64,000 nucleotides of DNA from Microbacterium sp. 3J1 (GCF_001049495.1 NZ_CDWI01000011.1:930001-994000); one strand, 5' to 3'. Shown: positions 45,412 through 54,841, numbered from the stretch's first letter. Notes: generated by a model from the letters alone, not told the origin. Numbers and translations: made by a program.

Positions 45412-46427
45412 CGACCATGACCGCCCAGCGACCGAGCGGTCCGTTCCGCGAGGGCGACCGCGTGCAGCTGACCGGCCCGAAAGGACGCCTTCACACGGTG
45501 ACGCTCCGCGCGGACGGCGAGCTGCACACGCACCACGGGGTGCTGAGGCACCGCGATCTCGTCGGTCTTCCCGACGGCTCCGTCGTCGCGAACAGCTCCG
45601 GCCACGAGTACCTCGCCCTGCGACCGCTTCTCCGCGACTTCGCGATGTCCATGCCGCGCGGCGCGGCGATCGTGTACCCGAAGGATGCCGCGCAGATCGT
45701 CATGCAGGCGGACATCTTCCCCGGCGCGGTCGTCGTCGAGGCGGGAGTCGGTTCGGGCGCGCTCTCGCTCTCGCTCCTCCGCGCGATCGGCCCTGCCGGA
45801 CGGCTGATGTCGTTCGAGCGTCGCGAGGAGTTCGCCGACGTCGCGCGCTCCAACGTCGCGACCTTCTTCGGAGCAGCGCCGTCCACCTGGGAGGTGGTGG
45901 TCGGCGACCTCGCCGAGGCGCTGCCCGAGCAGTGCCCCGCAGGCTCCGTCGACCGTGTCGTGCTCGACATGCTGGCGCCGTGGGAGTGCATGGATGCCGT
46001 TGCCGAGGCGCTCACTCCCGGCGGCGTCGTGCTCTGCTACGTGGCGACGGCCACCCAGCTGTCCCGTGTCGCCGAGTACATCCGCGGCACGGGCCTGTTC
46101 ACCGAGCCCGAGGCGTCGGAGACGATGGTCCGCGGCTGGCACGTCGAGGGTCTCGCGGTTCGCCCTGACCACCGGATGGTCGCCCACACCGGCTTCCTGC
46201 TGACCGCTCGGCGCCTCGCTCCCGGGACGATCGCCCCGTCGGTGAAGCGTCGCGCCTCGAAGAGCAGCTACGGCGATGACGATGTCGAGCAGTGGACCCC
46301 GGGTGCCGTCGGCGATCGCCAGATCACCGACAAGAACCTCCGCAAGCGCGCTCGCGAAGCAGCGAAGGCCGCCGATGGAGCGCGCCTTGCGGCGTCATCG
46401 CGCGAATCGGACGCCGCGACGGAATAG
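45408..46427 (+). CDS. trmI: tRNA (adenine-58-N1)-methyltransferase
   Basis: Methylates A58 in the T loop of tRNAs using S-adenosylmethionine. It has 339 residues. The N-terminal small domain is followed by the SAM-binding motif VEAGVGSGALSLSLLRA, the acidic strand FERREEFADVARSNV and VLDMLAPWECM. The C-terminal 60 residues form an extra basic tail (KNLRKRAREAAKAADG) that may contact tRNA. It corresponds to Rv2118c. In M. tuberculosis the proteasome genes lie downstream of trmI; here the next gene is a FKBP lipoprotein 10 bases after the stop. Confidence 0.95.
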   Translation: MTTMTAQRPSGPFREGDRVQLTGPKGRLHTVTLRADGELHTHHGVLRHRDLVGLPDGSVVANSSGHEYLALRPLLRDFAMSMPRGAAIVYPKDAAQIVMQADIFPGAVVVEAGVGSGALSLSLLRAIGPAGRLMSFERREEFADVARSNVATFFGAAPSTWEVVVGDLAEALPEQCPAGSVDRVVLDMLAPWECMDAVAEALTPGGVVLCYVATATQLSRVAEYIRGTGLFTEPEASETMVRGWHVEGLAVRPDHRMVAHTGFLLTARRLAPGTIAPSVKRRASKSSYGDDDVEQWTPGAVGDRQITDKNLRKRAREAAKAADGARLAASSRESDAATE

Positions 46428-46430
46428 ACT
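46425..46430 (+). promoter_or_regulatory. -10 hexamer TAGACT, FKBP lipoprotein gene
   Basis: TAGACT overlaps the trmI stop codon and ends seven bases before the GTG at 46438, the leaderless layout. Confidence 0.5.
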
Positions 46431-46437
46431 GGAGCGC

Positions 46438-47352
46438 GTGCGTAAAACGTCCGCCGTTCTGGCAACTCTCAGCCTCGCCGTCCTCGCTCTGACCGGGTGC
46501 AGCTCGGCGCCGACGTTCGCGGGTGCGGCGTGCGATCGCGCGGCGGATTCGTCGTCCGTGCAGGATTCGGTCACCGTCGAGGGCGATCTGGGGGAGAGCC
46601 CGGACGTCACGGTCTTCGGGCCCGTCAAGGCGTCTGAGACGTCGTTCTCCGACGTGGTCACCGGCGACGGCGAAGCACTCACCTCTCCGTTCCAGCCCAT
46701 GGTGCTGGACATCGCGTTCTACGGCGGGGAGAGCGGCGAGAAGCTCTACGAGTCCGAGTTCAACGGGGACATGAGCCGGGTGCACAGCATCGACTACTGG
46801 TCTCAGCGATCGCCAGGACTCGAGACCGTCCTGGAGTGCGCGACCGGCGGCAGCCGTGTCGTCGCCGTCCTGACGCCGGAGGACTTCGGCGAGAACAACG
46901 TCGAGGCCTTCGGCCTGGAGGAGGGCGAGAACATCGTCGCCGTGCTCGACGTCCTCGATGTGCACCTGGCGAAGGCCGAAGGGTCCTCGAAGTTCAACGA
47001 CGCGCGCGGGCTCCCGACCGTGGTGCGGGCTCCCGACGGCACCCCCGGCGTCATCATCCCCGACGCGGACGCGCCGGAGTCCGCCGTCACCCAGACTCTC
47101 ATCGAGGGAGACGGCGCGAAGGTCGAGGAGGGGTCGACGATCGTGACGAACATCACGGCCGTGGGCTGGGACGACAAGACCGTCACCTCCACGACGTGGG
47201 GCGGCGAGCCGAACATCGGCCCCGCGGCGAACGAGCTCGTCGGCGCGACCGTCGGCTCGCAGCTGCTCGTGGTGGTCCCTGCGGCAGACGGCAATCCCGC
47301 GACCGCGATCGTCGTCGACATCCTCGGGATCGTTCCGGTACCGGAGCAGTGA
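46438..47352 (+). CDS. FKBP-type peptidyl-prolyl isomerase lipoprotein
   Basis: A 304-residue exported protein. It has a basic start (VRKT), a hydrophobic stretch, and a lipobox LTGC, so it should be lipid-anchored at about Cys20. Two FKBP-like beta domains follow: one around residues 75-175 (PMVLDIAFYGGESGEKLYES), one around 215-300 (GDGAKVEEGSTIVTNITAVGW). Several FKBP active-site aromatic residues look replaced, so isomerase activity is uncertain; it may be a chaperone. It precedes pafB, as in other actinobacteria, and its stop overlaps the pafB start (TGATG). Confidence 0.88.
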   Translation: MRKTSAVLATLSLAVLALTGCSSAPTFAGAACDRAADSSSVQDSVTVEGDLGESPDVTVFGPVKASETSFSDVVTGDGEALTSPFQPMVLDIAFYGGESGEKLYESEFNGDMSRVHSIDYWSQRSPGLETVLECATGGSRVVAVLTPEDFGENNVEAFGLEEGENIVAVLDVLDVHLAKAEGSSKFNDARGLPTVVRAPDGTPGVIIPDADAPESAVTQTLIEGDGAKVEEGSTIVTNITAVGWDDKTVTSTTWGGEPNIGPAANELVGATVGSQLLVVVPAADGNPATAIVVDILGIVPVPEQ

Positions 47353-48344
47353 TGGCGGCCCGGATTCCCGCGGAGGAGCGCCTGACGAACCTCGTCGTGG
47401 CGCTGATGGCCACGGAGATCGGGCTCACCAAGCAGCAGATCCTGGACAACGTCTCCGGCTATCGCCAGCGGGCGGATGCGGGTGCACGCTCCGATGCGCT
47501 GGAGAAGATGTTCGAGCGCGACAAGGACGAGCTCCGCGCGCTCGGCGTGCCGGTCGAGACCTTGGGCGACCAGGCCGACCCCAATGACCTCCGAGAGGCT
47601 CGGTACCGCATTCCGCAGGCAGAATACGACCTGCCCGGCGACATCGAGTTCACCCCTGCCGAGCTCGCGGTGCTCCAGCTCGCAGGCAGCGTCTGGAGCG
47701 CGGAGTCCGCATCGGGCGACGCGAAGGCCGGTGTGCGCAAGATCCGCGCCCTCGGCATCGACGGCGACGAGCCCATCATCGGCTTCGCACCCCGGATCAC
47801 CGCCCGCGACGCCGCGTTCACTCCTCTCCAGGACGCGATCGAGAGGTCCCGGGTGGTCACGTTCGACTATCTGAAACCCGGCGAGGATGCGCCGCGCCGG
47901 CGCAGCATCCGCCCCCTCGCACTGGTCGACTACGAGGCTCGGTGGCATGTCTTCGGCATCGACGTCGACCTCGAGGCCGATCGGATGTTCCTTCTCAGCC
48001 GCATCGTCGGGGACGTCAAGGTCACGCCGAAGACGTTCCCCGCCTCGCTCCGCGATGGAGCGGGGGAGCGCGCGCTGGACGGACTCGAGCGCGTGGCCGC
48101 GCAGAACTCCGCTCTGCTCGAGGTCACACCGGGAACGGAGGCGGCCCTGCGTCTCGGGCGCCGGGCCACTCCCGCCGTCCAGGGCATCTATGTGCCGTTC
48201 GTCGACCTGCACATCCTCGCCGACGAACTCGCGTCCTATGGACCGGAGGTGCGCGTGGTCGAGCCGGCTGCGCTCCGCGATGCCGTCGTGGCACGGCTCA
48301 CCGCGGTCGTCGCGACGCACTCCGAAGAAGGGGGCGTGCGATGA
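47352..48344 (+). CDS. pafB: PafB, WYL-domain transcriptional activator
   Basis: One of the two subunits of the PafBC activator, which controls the LexA-independent DNA-damage response in actinobacteria. The 330 residues comprise an N-terminal winged helix (ERLTNLVVALMATEIGLTKQQILDNV), a WYL domain (RVVTFDYLKPGED to YEARWHVFGIDVDLEADRMFLLSRI) and a C-terminal WCX domain. The start overlaps the FKBP stop as TGATG and its stop overlaps pafC as ATGA. The name comes from proximity to the proteasome gene pafA in other species; pafA itself is not in this window. Confidence 0.95.
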   Translation: MAARIPAEERLTNLVVALMATEIGLTKQQILDNVSGYRQRADAGARSDALEKMFERDKDELRALGVPVETLGDQADPNDLREARYRIPQAEYDLPGDIEFTPAELAVLQLAGSVWSAESASGDAKAGVRKIRALGIDGDEPIIGFAPRITARDAAFTPLQDAIERSRVVTFDYLKPGEDAPRRRSIRPLALVDYEARWHVFGIDVDLEADRMFLLSRIVGDVKVTPKTFPASLRDGAGERALDGLERVAAQNSALLEVTPGTEAALRLGRRATPAVQGIYVPFVDLHILADELASYGPEVRVVEPAALRDAVVARLTAVVATHSEEGGVR

Positions 48345-49330
48345 GCGGTTCCGCGAAGCCACTTCTGGCCGCCGACCGCGTCCGGCTCTATCTCACCCTC
48401 GTCCCATATCTCCTCGAGCACGGGCAGGTGTCGCTGGCCGAAGCCGCGGACGAGTTCGGGGTCACCCCGGCCGAGATGCGCCAGATGGTCGAGAAGCTGA
48501 CGGTCATCGGACTCCCCGGCGACTCCGGGTACTGGCAGCAGCCTCAGGAGCTCTTCGACATCAACTGGGACCTCCTCGATGAAGAGGATGTCATCGAGAT
48601 CACGAACGACGTGGCTCTCCGGCGGGTGCCGCGGTTCACCGCACGAGAGGCTGCGGCCCTCCTGGCGGGTCTTCAGATGGTCGCGGCGGTGCCGGCGGTC
48701 TCGGATTCCGGTCTCGTGAGCGGGCTCATCTCGAAGCTGTCGCGTGGTGCGGCCGACGCGCCGGCGCAGGTCGTCGTCGCGCCGAGCGCGGTCGACGAGG
48801 TCCGTCGGGTCGTCTCGAGAGGCGTTCAGGACGGCGTCGCCGTCTCCTTCACCTATCAGGCGCCCGACGCTCAGCCCACGACCCGCACGGTCGACCCTGT
48901 CCAGGTGCTGATCACGAACGCGCAGTGGTACCTGCAGGGGTGGTGCCACATGCGGCGTGCGATGCGGACGTTCCATCTCGACCGGGTCAGCGACGCGCGT
49001 CTGACGGACATCCCCATCACGCATGCCGGCGATCACGTCCCCGAGGCGTTCTCGGCGACCGAGGAGGAAGGCGAGGTCCGAGTGCGCGTGCCGGAGCGTC
49101 TGGCGCCGCTTCTCGGCGACTTCCTGACGGGCGGGAACGCCGAGATCGCGGACGGCATCGTCACCGCGCGTCTGCACCTCGCGGACCCGCGCGGCATCAA
49201 GCGGCTGGCTGCGAAGTTCGGGGGCGCTCTCGAGGTCATCGATCCCGAGATCGCGCGGACGGCCGCCAGGGAATGGGCTGTCGCCGGACTCGCCCTGTAT
49301 CGCGACCCAGACCGCGACGACGCCGGTTAG
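48341..49330 (+). CDS. pafC: PafC, WYL-domain transcriptional activator
   Basis: The partner of PafB. It has 329 residues: a winged helix start (DRVRLYLTLVPYLLEHGQVSLAEAADEFGVTPAEMRQMV), a WYL domain with VSFTYQAPDAQPTTRTVDPVQVLITNAQWYLQGWCHMRRAMRTFHLDRV, and a C-terminal WCX domain. PafB and PafC act as a heterodimer on promoters with the RecA-NDp motif. Coupling to pafB by ATGA overlap would give equal amounts. tatA follows 26 bases later with its own -10 element. Confidence 0.95.
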   Translation: MSGSAKPLLAADRVRLYLTLVPYLLEHGQVSLAEAADEFGVTPAEMRQMVEKLTVIGLPGDSGYWQQPQELFDINWDLLDEEDVIEITNDVALRRVPRFTAREAAALLAGLQMVAAVPAVSDSGLVSGLISKLSRGAADAPAQVVVAPSAVDEVRRVVSRGVQDGVAVSFTYQAPDAQPTTRTVDPVQVLITNAQWYLQGWCHMRRAMRTFHLDRVSDARLTDIPITHAGDHVPEAFSATEEEGEVRVRVPERLAPLLGDFLTGGNAEIADGIVTARLHLADPRGIKRLAAKFGGALEVIDPEIARTAAREWAVAGLALYRDPDRDDAG

Positions 49331-49333
49331 ACT
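49328..49333 (+). promoter_or_regulatory. -10 hexamer TAGACT, tatA
   Basis: TAGACT overlaps the pafC stop codon and lies 23 bases before the tatA ATG; the short leader carries GAAGGAG. Confidence 0.5.
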
Positions 49334-49356
49334 CTACAAAACGACGAAGGAGAATC

Positions 49357-49617
49357 ATGGGCGCTTTCGGTTGGCCACATCTGCTGATCATCCTCGCCGT
49401 CATCCTGCTGCTCTTCGGTGCTGCGAAGCTGCCTGCACTGGCGAAGAGCCTCGGTCAGTCCGCCCGGCTGTTCAAGGGCGAGATGAAGGCGATGAAGAAC
49501 GACGACACGAGCGACGCCGCGAACCCGGGTGCTCCTGCCGCCCCGTCGACGGCAGCACCCGAGGCGACGGCGTCGATCCGAGACACCGACCCGGGTCAGC
49601 CGCCGCGATCCGCCTAG
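49357..49617 (+). CDS. tatA: Twin-arginine translocase subunit TatA
   Basis: The pore-forming subunit of the Tat pathway for folded proteins. It has 86 residues: a membrane helix HLLIILAVILLLFGAAKLPALAKSLG with the conserved Phe-Gly hinge at about residues 20-21, then an amphipathic helix with Lys and Arg, then a long Ala/Pro/Asp-rich disordered tail. The length is usual for actinobacteria. The ATG follows GAAGGAG. tatC starts three bases after the stop. TatB is not here, as in many actinobacteria where it is elsewhere. Confidence 0.95.
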   Translation: MGAFGWPHLLIILAVILLLFGAAKLPALAKSLGQSARLFKGEMKAMKNDDTSDAANPGAPAAPSTAAPEATASIRDTDPGQPPRSA

Positions 49618-49620
49618 TCC

Positions 49621-50430
49621 GTGTCGGCTCTGGAATCCGCCGACCCGGAGGCTGTGGGCCGCGATAAGCGGATGTCGCTCGGTGCGCATCTGATCGAGCT
49701 GCGCAAGCGCCTCTTCATCGCGGCGGCGGCGCTCGTGGTCGGCATGATCGTCGCTTTCATCGTCACCGAACCGGTGATCGAGCTCCTGTCCGTGCCCATC
49801 CGCACGATCGCCGAGCAGCAGGGCCGCGAGTACACCGGGCTGAACTTCACGACGGTCACGAGCGGATTCGACCTGCGCATGCGCATCGCGTTCGCCATCG
49901 GTCTGCTCATCTCGGCACCGGTATGGCTGTGGCAGGTGTGGGCGTTCATCATGCCGGGGCTCACCAAGAAGGAGACCCAGTACACCTGGGGCTTCCTCGG
50001 TGCCGCCATCCCGCTGTTCTTCGGCGGCTGCACCGTCGCGTTCTTCGTGCTGCCGCACGTGATCGAGATCATGGCCGGCTTCGTGCCGACGGGCATGGCG
50101 CAGTTCTTCGACTACTCCAGCTACTACGACTTCGTCTTCAAGTTCCTCATCGTCGTCGGCATCGCGTTCGTGCTCCCCGTCTTCCTCGTGGCGCTGAACC
50201 TCGCGGGTGTCGTCTCCGGCAGGGAGATCCTCCGAGGCTGGCGCGTGGCGATCCTCGTGTGCACGATCTTCGCCGCGATCACGACGCCGCCCGCCGATGT
50301 CTTCTCGATGCTGCTGCTGATGGCGTCGATGATCGTCCTGTACTTCGCGGCGACCCTCGTCTCGATGCTGTTCGACCGCCGGAAGCGCAAGCGCGAAGAC
50401 GCCGCGGGCCTCCTCCCTGATGCCGTATGA
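49621..50430 (+). CDS. tatC: Twin-arginine translocase subunit TatC
   Basis: The signal-peptide receptor of the Tat system, 269 residues with six membrane helices. The family motif HLIELRKRLFIAA near residue 23, FTTVTSGFDLRMRIAF, and PVWLWQVWAFIMPGLTKKE are intact; the Glu that binds the twin-arginine motif is in IELRKRL. The GTG start is three bases after tatA. The stop overlaps the helY start as ATGA. The order tatA-tatC-helY matches Rv2094c-Rv2092c. Confidence 0.96.
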   Translation: MSALESADPEAVGRDKRMSLGAHLIELRKRLFIAAAALVVGMIVAFIVTEPVIELLSVPIRTIAEQQGREYTGLNFTTVTSGFDLRMRIAFAIGLLISAPVWLWQVWAFIMPGLTKKETQYTWGFLGAAIPLFFGGCTVAFFVLPHVIEIMAGFVPTGMAQFFDYSSYYDFVFKFLIVVGIAFVLPVFLVALNLAGVVSGREILRGWRVAILVCTIFAAITTPPADVFSMLLLMASMIVLYFAATLVSMLFDRRKRKREDAAGLLPDAV

Positions 50431-52901
50431 GCTCGCCGGCTGAGCGGTACGCGGCGGCCCGTGAGGCGGCGAGCACGCCGGAGACGACGGCGTTCGCCGA
50501 GAAGCAGCGGTTCCAGCTCGATCCGTTCCAGATCGAGGGGTGTCATGCCCTCGAACGCGGTCACAGCGTGCTCGTGGCGGCGCCGACGGGGGCGGGCAAG
50601 ACGATCGTGGGCGAGTTCGCGATCCACCTCGCGATGCAGACGCCTCGGGACAAGGCGTTCTACACGACGCCGATGAAGGCTCTCTCGAACCAGAAGTTCC
50701 GCGAGCTCGTCGATGTGTACGGGGCTGACGACGTCGGGCTGCTGACGGGCGACACCAACATCAACGGCAACGCGAGGATCGTCGTCATGACGACCGAGGT
50801 GCTTCGCAACATGATCTACGCGGACTCCTCGGCGCTCCGCGACCTCCGCTACGTCATCATGGACGAGGTGCACTACCTCGCAGACCGGTTCCGAGGAGCG
50901 GTCTGGGAAGAGGTGATCATCCACCTGCCCCCGCACGTGCAACTCGTGTCGCTCAGCGCCACGGTCTCGAATGCCGAGGAGTTCGGCGACTGGCTCGACA
51001 CGGTGCGCGGCGACACCGAGGTCGTCGTCTCGGAGATCCGGCCCGTGCCGCTCGAGCAGCACGTCCTCGTGCGCGACGATCTGCTGCCGCTGTTCGACGA
51101 TCGGGCGGGTCTCGCCACGGCGAAGGTCAACCAGGAGCTCATGCGCATCCGATCCTTCACGGGGTCGAACTACGACAGCAATCGCGAGGCCCAGAGCTAC
51201 CGCAGCAATCGCCACGCAGGGCGGCAGGCGCAGCGCCCGCCTCGCGGTGGACGCCGCCCCGTTCGGTCGGCCAATGTGCGGCGGATCGAGCGCATGGACC
51301 GGCCCGACGTCATCCAGCTCCTCGAACGCGCCAATCTGCTGCCCGCGATCTTCTTCATCTTCAGCCGCGTCGGCTGCGATGCGGCCGTCCAGCAGGTCCG
51401 CAGGTCGGGACTCCGTCTCACCTCTGTGGAGGAGCGGGCGGAGATCCGTGCGATCGTCGAGGACCGTACGCGCACGCTGCAGGACGAGGACCTCGGCGTG
51501 CTCGGGTACTGGGAATGGCTCGACAACCTCGAGCGGGGCGTCGCATCCCACCACGCCGGTCTGCTGCCCGCGTTCAAGGAGGTCGTCGAGGAGCTCTACC
51601 AGCGGAAGCTGGTCAAGGTCGTGTTCGCGACCGAGACCCTGGCTCTGGGCATCAACATGCCCGCGCGCACCGTCGTGCTGGAGAAGATGGAGAAGTTCAA
51701 CGGCGAGGCGCGGGTGGCCATCACCTCGGGGGAGTACACCCAGCTGACCGGACGCGCAGGACGCCGCGGCATCGACGTCGAGGGACACGCGGTCGTCCAG
51801 TGGACGGAGGGCATGGATCCCCAGGCCGTCGCAGCTCTCGCATCGCGACGCACCTATCCGCTGAACTCCAGCTTCCGGCCCACCTACAACATGGCCGTCA
51901 ACCTGATCGACCTCTTCGGCAAGGTGCGGGCAAGAAAGATCCTCGAGTCCTCCTTCGCCCAGTTCCAGGCCGATCGTTCGGTGGTCGGACTCGCTCGTCA
52001 GGTACGCGAGGCAGAGGAGTCGCTCGAGGGGTACAAGTCGGCGATGACATGCGAGCACGGCGACTTCCTCGACTACGCCTCGATCCGGCGCGAGCTCAGC
52101 GACCTGGAGAAGAAGAACCGTCAGGACGCCCAGGGATCCCGAGTCAGCCGCGACAAGCGCATGAAGCAGATCCAGTCGCTCCGCAATCGGATGCAGAGGC
52201 ACGGCTGCCACGGGTGCCCCGATCGCGAGTCGCACGCGCGATGGGCCGAGCGCTATTGGAAGCTCAAGCGGCAGACCGATCGCACGCGTCGACAGATCGA
52301 GAATCGAACCGGCACGGTGGCCCGCGTCTTCGACCGCGTCGTCGAGGTCCTCGAGACGCTCGACTACCTCGAACGCGAGGGCGACGAGACCCGGCTCACG
52401 TCCGCAGGGCGGACGATGCGCCGCATCTACGGTGAACGAGACCTTCTTGTCGCGGAATCCCTGCGTCAGGGCCTCTGGAAGGGTCTGGACGCACCCTCGC
52501 TCGCGGCCATGGCCTGCTGCCTCGTCTACGAACCCCGAAGGGATGAGGCGAATTCGGGGGAGCGGGGTCTTCCTCGCGGCCCGTTCCGCGCGGCGTACGA
52601 GAAGACAACGACCCTGTGGGCGGAACTCGACGACCTGGAGAAGGACCACCATCTCCCGGGCACCGAGCCACTGGCCGCCGGCCTCGCCGGAGCGATGCAC
52701 GCCTGGGCGCGCGGAGGCTCACTCGACCGCGTCCTCGTCGACGCGGATATGGCCGCCGGCGATTTCGTGCGATGGGCTAAGCAGACGATCGATCTGCTCG
52801 ACCAGCTCTCGATCGTGGCGGAGGACGGAGCGCTGGCGAGGAACGCGCGCACGGCGCTCGACGGCGTGCGTCGTGGCATCGTCGCGTATTCGTCGATGTG
52901 A
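50427..52901 (+). CDS. helY: HelY-type Ski2-like RNA/DNA helicase
   Basis: A 824-residue superfamily 2 helicase of the Ski2/Mtr4-like HelY group. Walker A is APTGAGKT at about residues 53-60, motif Ia TTPMKALSNQKF, DEVH near 146, SLSATVSN, and TLALGINMPARTVVLEKMEKFNGE with the QLTGRAGRRGID motif VI. The C-terminal DSHCT-like region is helical and includes a cysteine-containing segment (HGCHGCPDRESH). The biological role in actinobacteria is not settled. It overlaps tatC at its start and lnt at its end. Confidence 0.94.
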   Translation: MSSPAERYAAAREAASTPETTAFAEKQRFQLDPFQIEGCHALERGHSVLVAAPTGAGKTIVGEFAIHLAMQTPRDKAFYTTPMKALSNQKFRELVDVYGADDVGLLTGDTNINGNARIVVMTTEVLRNMIYADSSALRDLRYVIMDEVHYLADRFRGAVWEEVIIHLPPHVQLVSLSATVSNAEEFGDWLDTVRGDTEVVVSEIRPVPLEQHVLVRDDLLPLFDDRAGLATAKVNQELMRIRSFTGSNYDSNREAQSYRSNRHAGRQAQRPPRGGRRPVRSANVRRIERMDRPDVIQLLERANLLPAIFFIFSRVGCDAAVQQVRRSGLRLTSVEERAEIRAIVEDRTRTLQDEDLGVLGYWEWLDNLERGVASHHAGLLPAFKEVVEELYQRKLVKVVFATETLALGINMPARTVVLEKMEKFNGEARVAITSGEYTQLTGRAGRRGIDVEGHAVVQWTEGMDPQAVAALASRRTYPLNSSFRPTYNMAVNLIDLFGKVRARKILESSFAQFQADRSVVGLARQVREAEESLEGYKSAMTCEHGDFLDYASIRRELSDLEKKNRQDAQGSRVSRDKRMKQIQSLRNRMQRHGCHGCPDRESHARWAERYWKLKRQTDRTRRQIENRTGTVARVFDRVVEVLETLDYLEREGDETRLTSAGRTMRRIYGERDLLVAESLRQGLWKGLDAPSLAAMACCLVYEPRRDEANSGERGLPRGPFRAAYEKTTTLWAELDDLEKDHHLPGTEPLAAGLAGAMHAWARGGSLDRVLVDADMAAGDFVRWAKQTIDLLDQLSIVAEDGALARNARTALDGVRRGIVAYSSM

Positions 52902-54436
52902 GAATGGGATCGATGTCCGAATCCCGCGCACGACCGCGCCCGTTCATGCCGCTCTGGGCCGCCGTGCTGAGTGCCGCCGGTGCCGCCTTCCTCATGGATC
53001 TGGCCTACCCCGAGGCCGCGATCTGGATCCTCGTCTTCCCTGCGACCGCATTGCTGCTCCTCGCGTTGATCGGCCGGCGGGCAGGGGGAGCGCTGCTGGT
53101 CGGCGCGGTGTACGGAATCCTGTTCTTCGGCGTGCTGGTGTCGTGGACGTCCCGGTATCTGGGTCCGGTTCCGTGGGGCGCGTTGAGCGTCGTCGAGGGC
53201 GGGCTCACCGCGGTCGCCCTGATCCCGATCGCGCTCGCCTACCGGTGGCTGCCGCGGGCGTTCCCCGGGACGGCCGGCCGGGTGGTGCTGCTGCCCGCCG
53301 TGGTGGCTGCGCTCTGGGTCGGCCGGGAGGTGTTCGTGGGTTCGTGGCCCTACGGCGGATTCCCCTGGGCGCGGCTGGCCATGAGCCAGGCACAGAGTCC
53401 GCTCGCCCCCGTCACGTCATGGGTCGGGGTCAGCGGCCTCAGCTTCCTGATGGTCCTCCTGGTCGCGATGGGCATCGAGATCGTACGGACACGCGGCTGG
53501 CGGCGGCCGGTGATGCTGGTCGCGCCCGCGGCGCTCGTCGTGGTGCTCGTTCTCACCCCGCTCTTCCCGACGACCGCCGCCGGCTCGATGCGCATCGCTG
53601 CGGTGCAGGGCAATGGTCCCAGCGGCTACTTCGACACGCGTGAGGACTACTCGATCGTGCAGGCGCAGACTGCGGCGACCGTACCGCTATACGGCGAGGA
53701 CGCCGACCTCGTCGTGTGGCCGGAGGGGTCGCTCGACTACGACCCGTTCCAGGCCGATGGTATCGCGCGGCGGATGGAGATGGTGGCCTCGCGGATGGAC
53801 GCGCCGCTGCTCGCCAACGCCGCCACGGAGCGGGACGGTCGCTTCTACAACACCTCGATGCTGTGGACGGAGGACGGATACGCCGGGCAGAGCCACGACA
53901 AGCGCCACCCCGTGCCGTTCGGCGAGTACGTGCCCGACCGACCGTTCTTCAACGCCCTCGCGCCCGACCTGATCGGCTTGCTGCAACGCGACTACACCCC
54001 GGGGACGAACGATCCGGTGATCGACGTCGACGGCGTGAAGATCGGGCTCGCCATCTGCTTCGACGTGATCTACGACGACGTCATCCATGCCGGTGTCGGA
54101 GAGGGAGCGCAGGTGCTGGTGTTCCAGACCAACAACGCGGACTTCCGTGGCACCGACGAGAATCTGCAGCAGCTGGCATTCGCGCGGATGCGGGCGATCG
54201 AGACCGGACGCAGCGTCGTGAACATCTCGACGGTGGGCACGAGTCAGATGATCCGCCCGGACGGTTCGACCATCTCCCGCCTGGATGCAGGAGAGGCCGG
54301 AGCGTTGCTCGAGGATGTCGAGCTTCGCTCCGGCCTGACTGCGGGGGTCGTCCTGGGCCCCTGGATCCAGCAGCTGCTGCTCTGGGGCGGTCTGGCCGCG
54401 CTGGCCTTCGGGTGGCTGCGCGGCCGAGGGCGCTAG
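52898..54436 (+). CDS. lnt: Apolipoprotein N-acyltransferase
   Basis: Adds the third acyl chain to the N-terminal Cys of lipoproteins at the outer face of the membrane. It has 512 residues. Six to eight membrane helices come first, then a nitrilase-like domain with the triad Glu in VWPEGSLD, Lys in SHDKRHPVPFGEYVP, and Cys in LAICFDVIY. A final membrane helix ends in GRGR. The GTG at 52898 overlaps the helY stop (GTGA); an ATG at 52913 is the alternative. It ends convergent with rbpA, the stops overlapping by four bases. It acts on the lipoproteins encoded at 4.5 and 46.4 kb. Confidence 0.93.
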   Translation: MRMGSMSESRARPRPFMPLWAAVLSAAGAAFLMDLAYPEAAIWILVFPATALLLLALIGRRAGGALLVGAVYGILFFGVLVSWTSRYLGPVPWGALSVVEGGLTAVALIPIALAYRWLPRAFPGTAGRVVLLPAVVAALWVGREVFVGSWPYGGFPWARLAMSQAQSPLAPVTSWVGVSGLSFLMVLLVAMGIEIVRTRGWRRPVMLVAPAALVVVLVLTPLFPTTAAGSMRIAAVQGNGPSGYFDTREDYSIVQAQTAATVPLYGEDADLVVWPEGSLDYDPFQADGIARRMEMVASRMDAPLLANAATERDGRFYNTSMLWTEDGYAGQSHDKRHPVPFGEYVPDRPFFNALAPDLIGLLQRDYTPGTNDPVIDVDGVKIGLAICFDVIYDDVIHAGVGEGAQVLVFQTNNADFRGTDENLQQLAFARMRAIETGRSVVNISTVGTSQMIRPDGSTISRLDAGEAGALLEDVELRSGLTAGVVLGPWIQQLLLWGGLAALAFGWLRGRGR

Positions 54437-54816
54437 GCCCCGATCTTCTCTCTGGTCGGGTCCTCGCCGGCACCGCGGCGGGCGCGGATGAACGCGAGGC
54501 GCTCCTCGAGGAGCTCCTCGAGCTCGGCACGGGTGCGTCGCTCCATGAGCATGTCCCAGTGCGTGCGGGCGGCCTTCTCATCGGCCGTGTCGAGCGTGAC
54601 GGCGTGGCCGTCGACGTTCAGGCGGGCGTCCGCGCCACAGGCACGGCATTCCCAGGTCTGCGGCGGCTCTGCGTCGGCCGCGAACATGAGGTTCGTGACG
54701 TGGCCGCAGGTGTCACAGGTGTAGATGGTTTCACGGCGCTCCATGAAGACGACGCCCTCTTCGCTCTGTAGGCTCTGGGCGCCGAGTCGGATGCCGCGCA
54801 GGCTGCGATCTGCCAT
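54433..54816 (-). CDS. rbpA: RNA polymerase-binding protein RbpA
   Basis: An actinobacteria-specific transcription factor that binds RNA polymerase and the principal sigma factor, stabilises open complexes, and affects rifampicin sensitivity. It has 127 residues. The N-terminal tail MADRSLRGIRLGAQSL enters the polymerase cleft. The zinc ribbon has Cys pairs YTCDTCG and WECRACG. The C-terminal sigma-interaction domain is DMLMERRTRAELEELLEERLAFIRARR. It supports the actinobacterial origin of the window. A TTATAC hexamer upstream gives it a short leader with AGAGGA. Confidence 0.97.
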   Translation of the reverse strand: MADRSLRGIRLGAQSLQSEEGVVFMERRETIYTCDTCGHVTNLMFAADAEPPQTWECRACGADARLNVDGHAVTLDTADEKAARTHWDMLMERRTRAELEELLEERLAFIRARRGAGEDPTREKIGA

Positions 54817-54841
54817 TGTGTGGTCCTCTCGTCGCTGTCAG

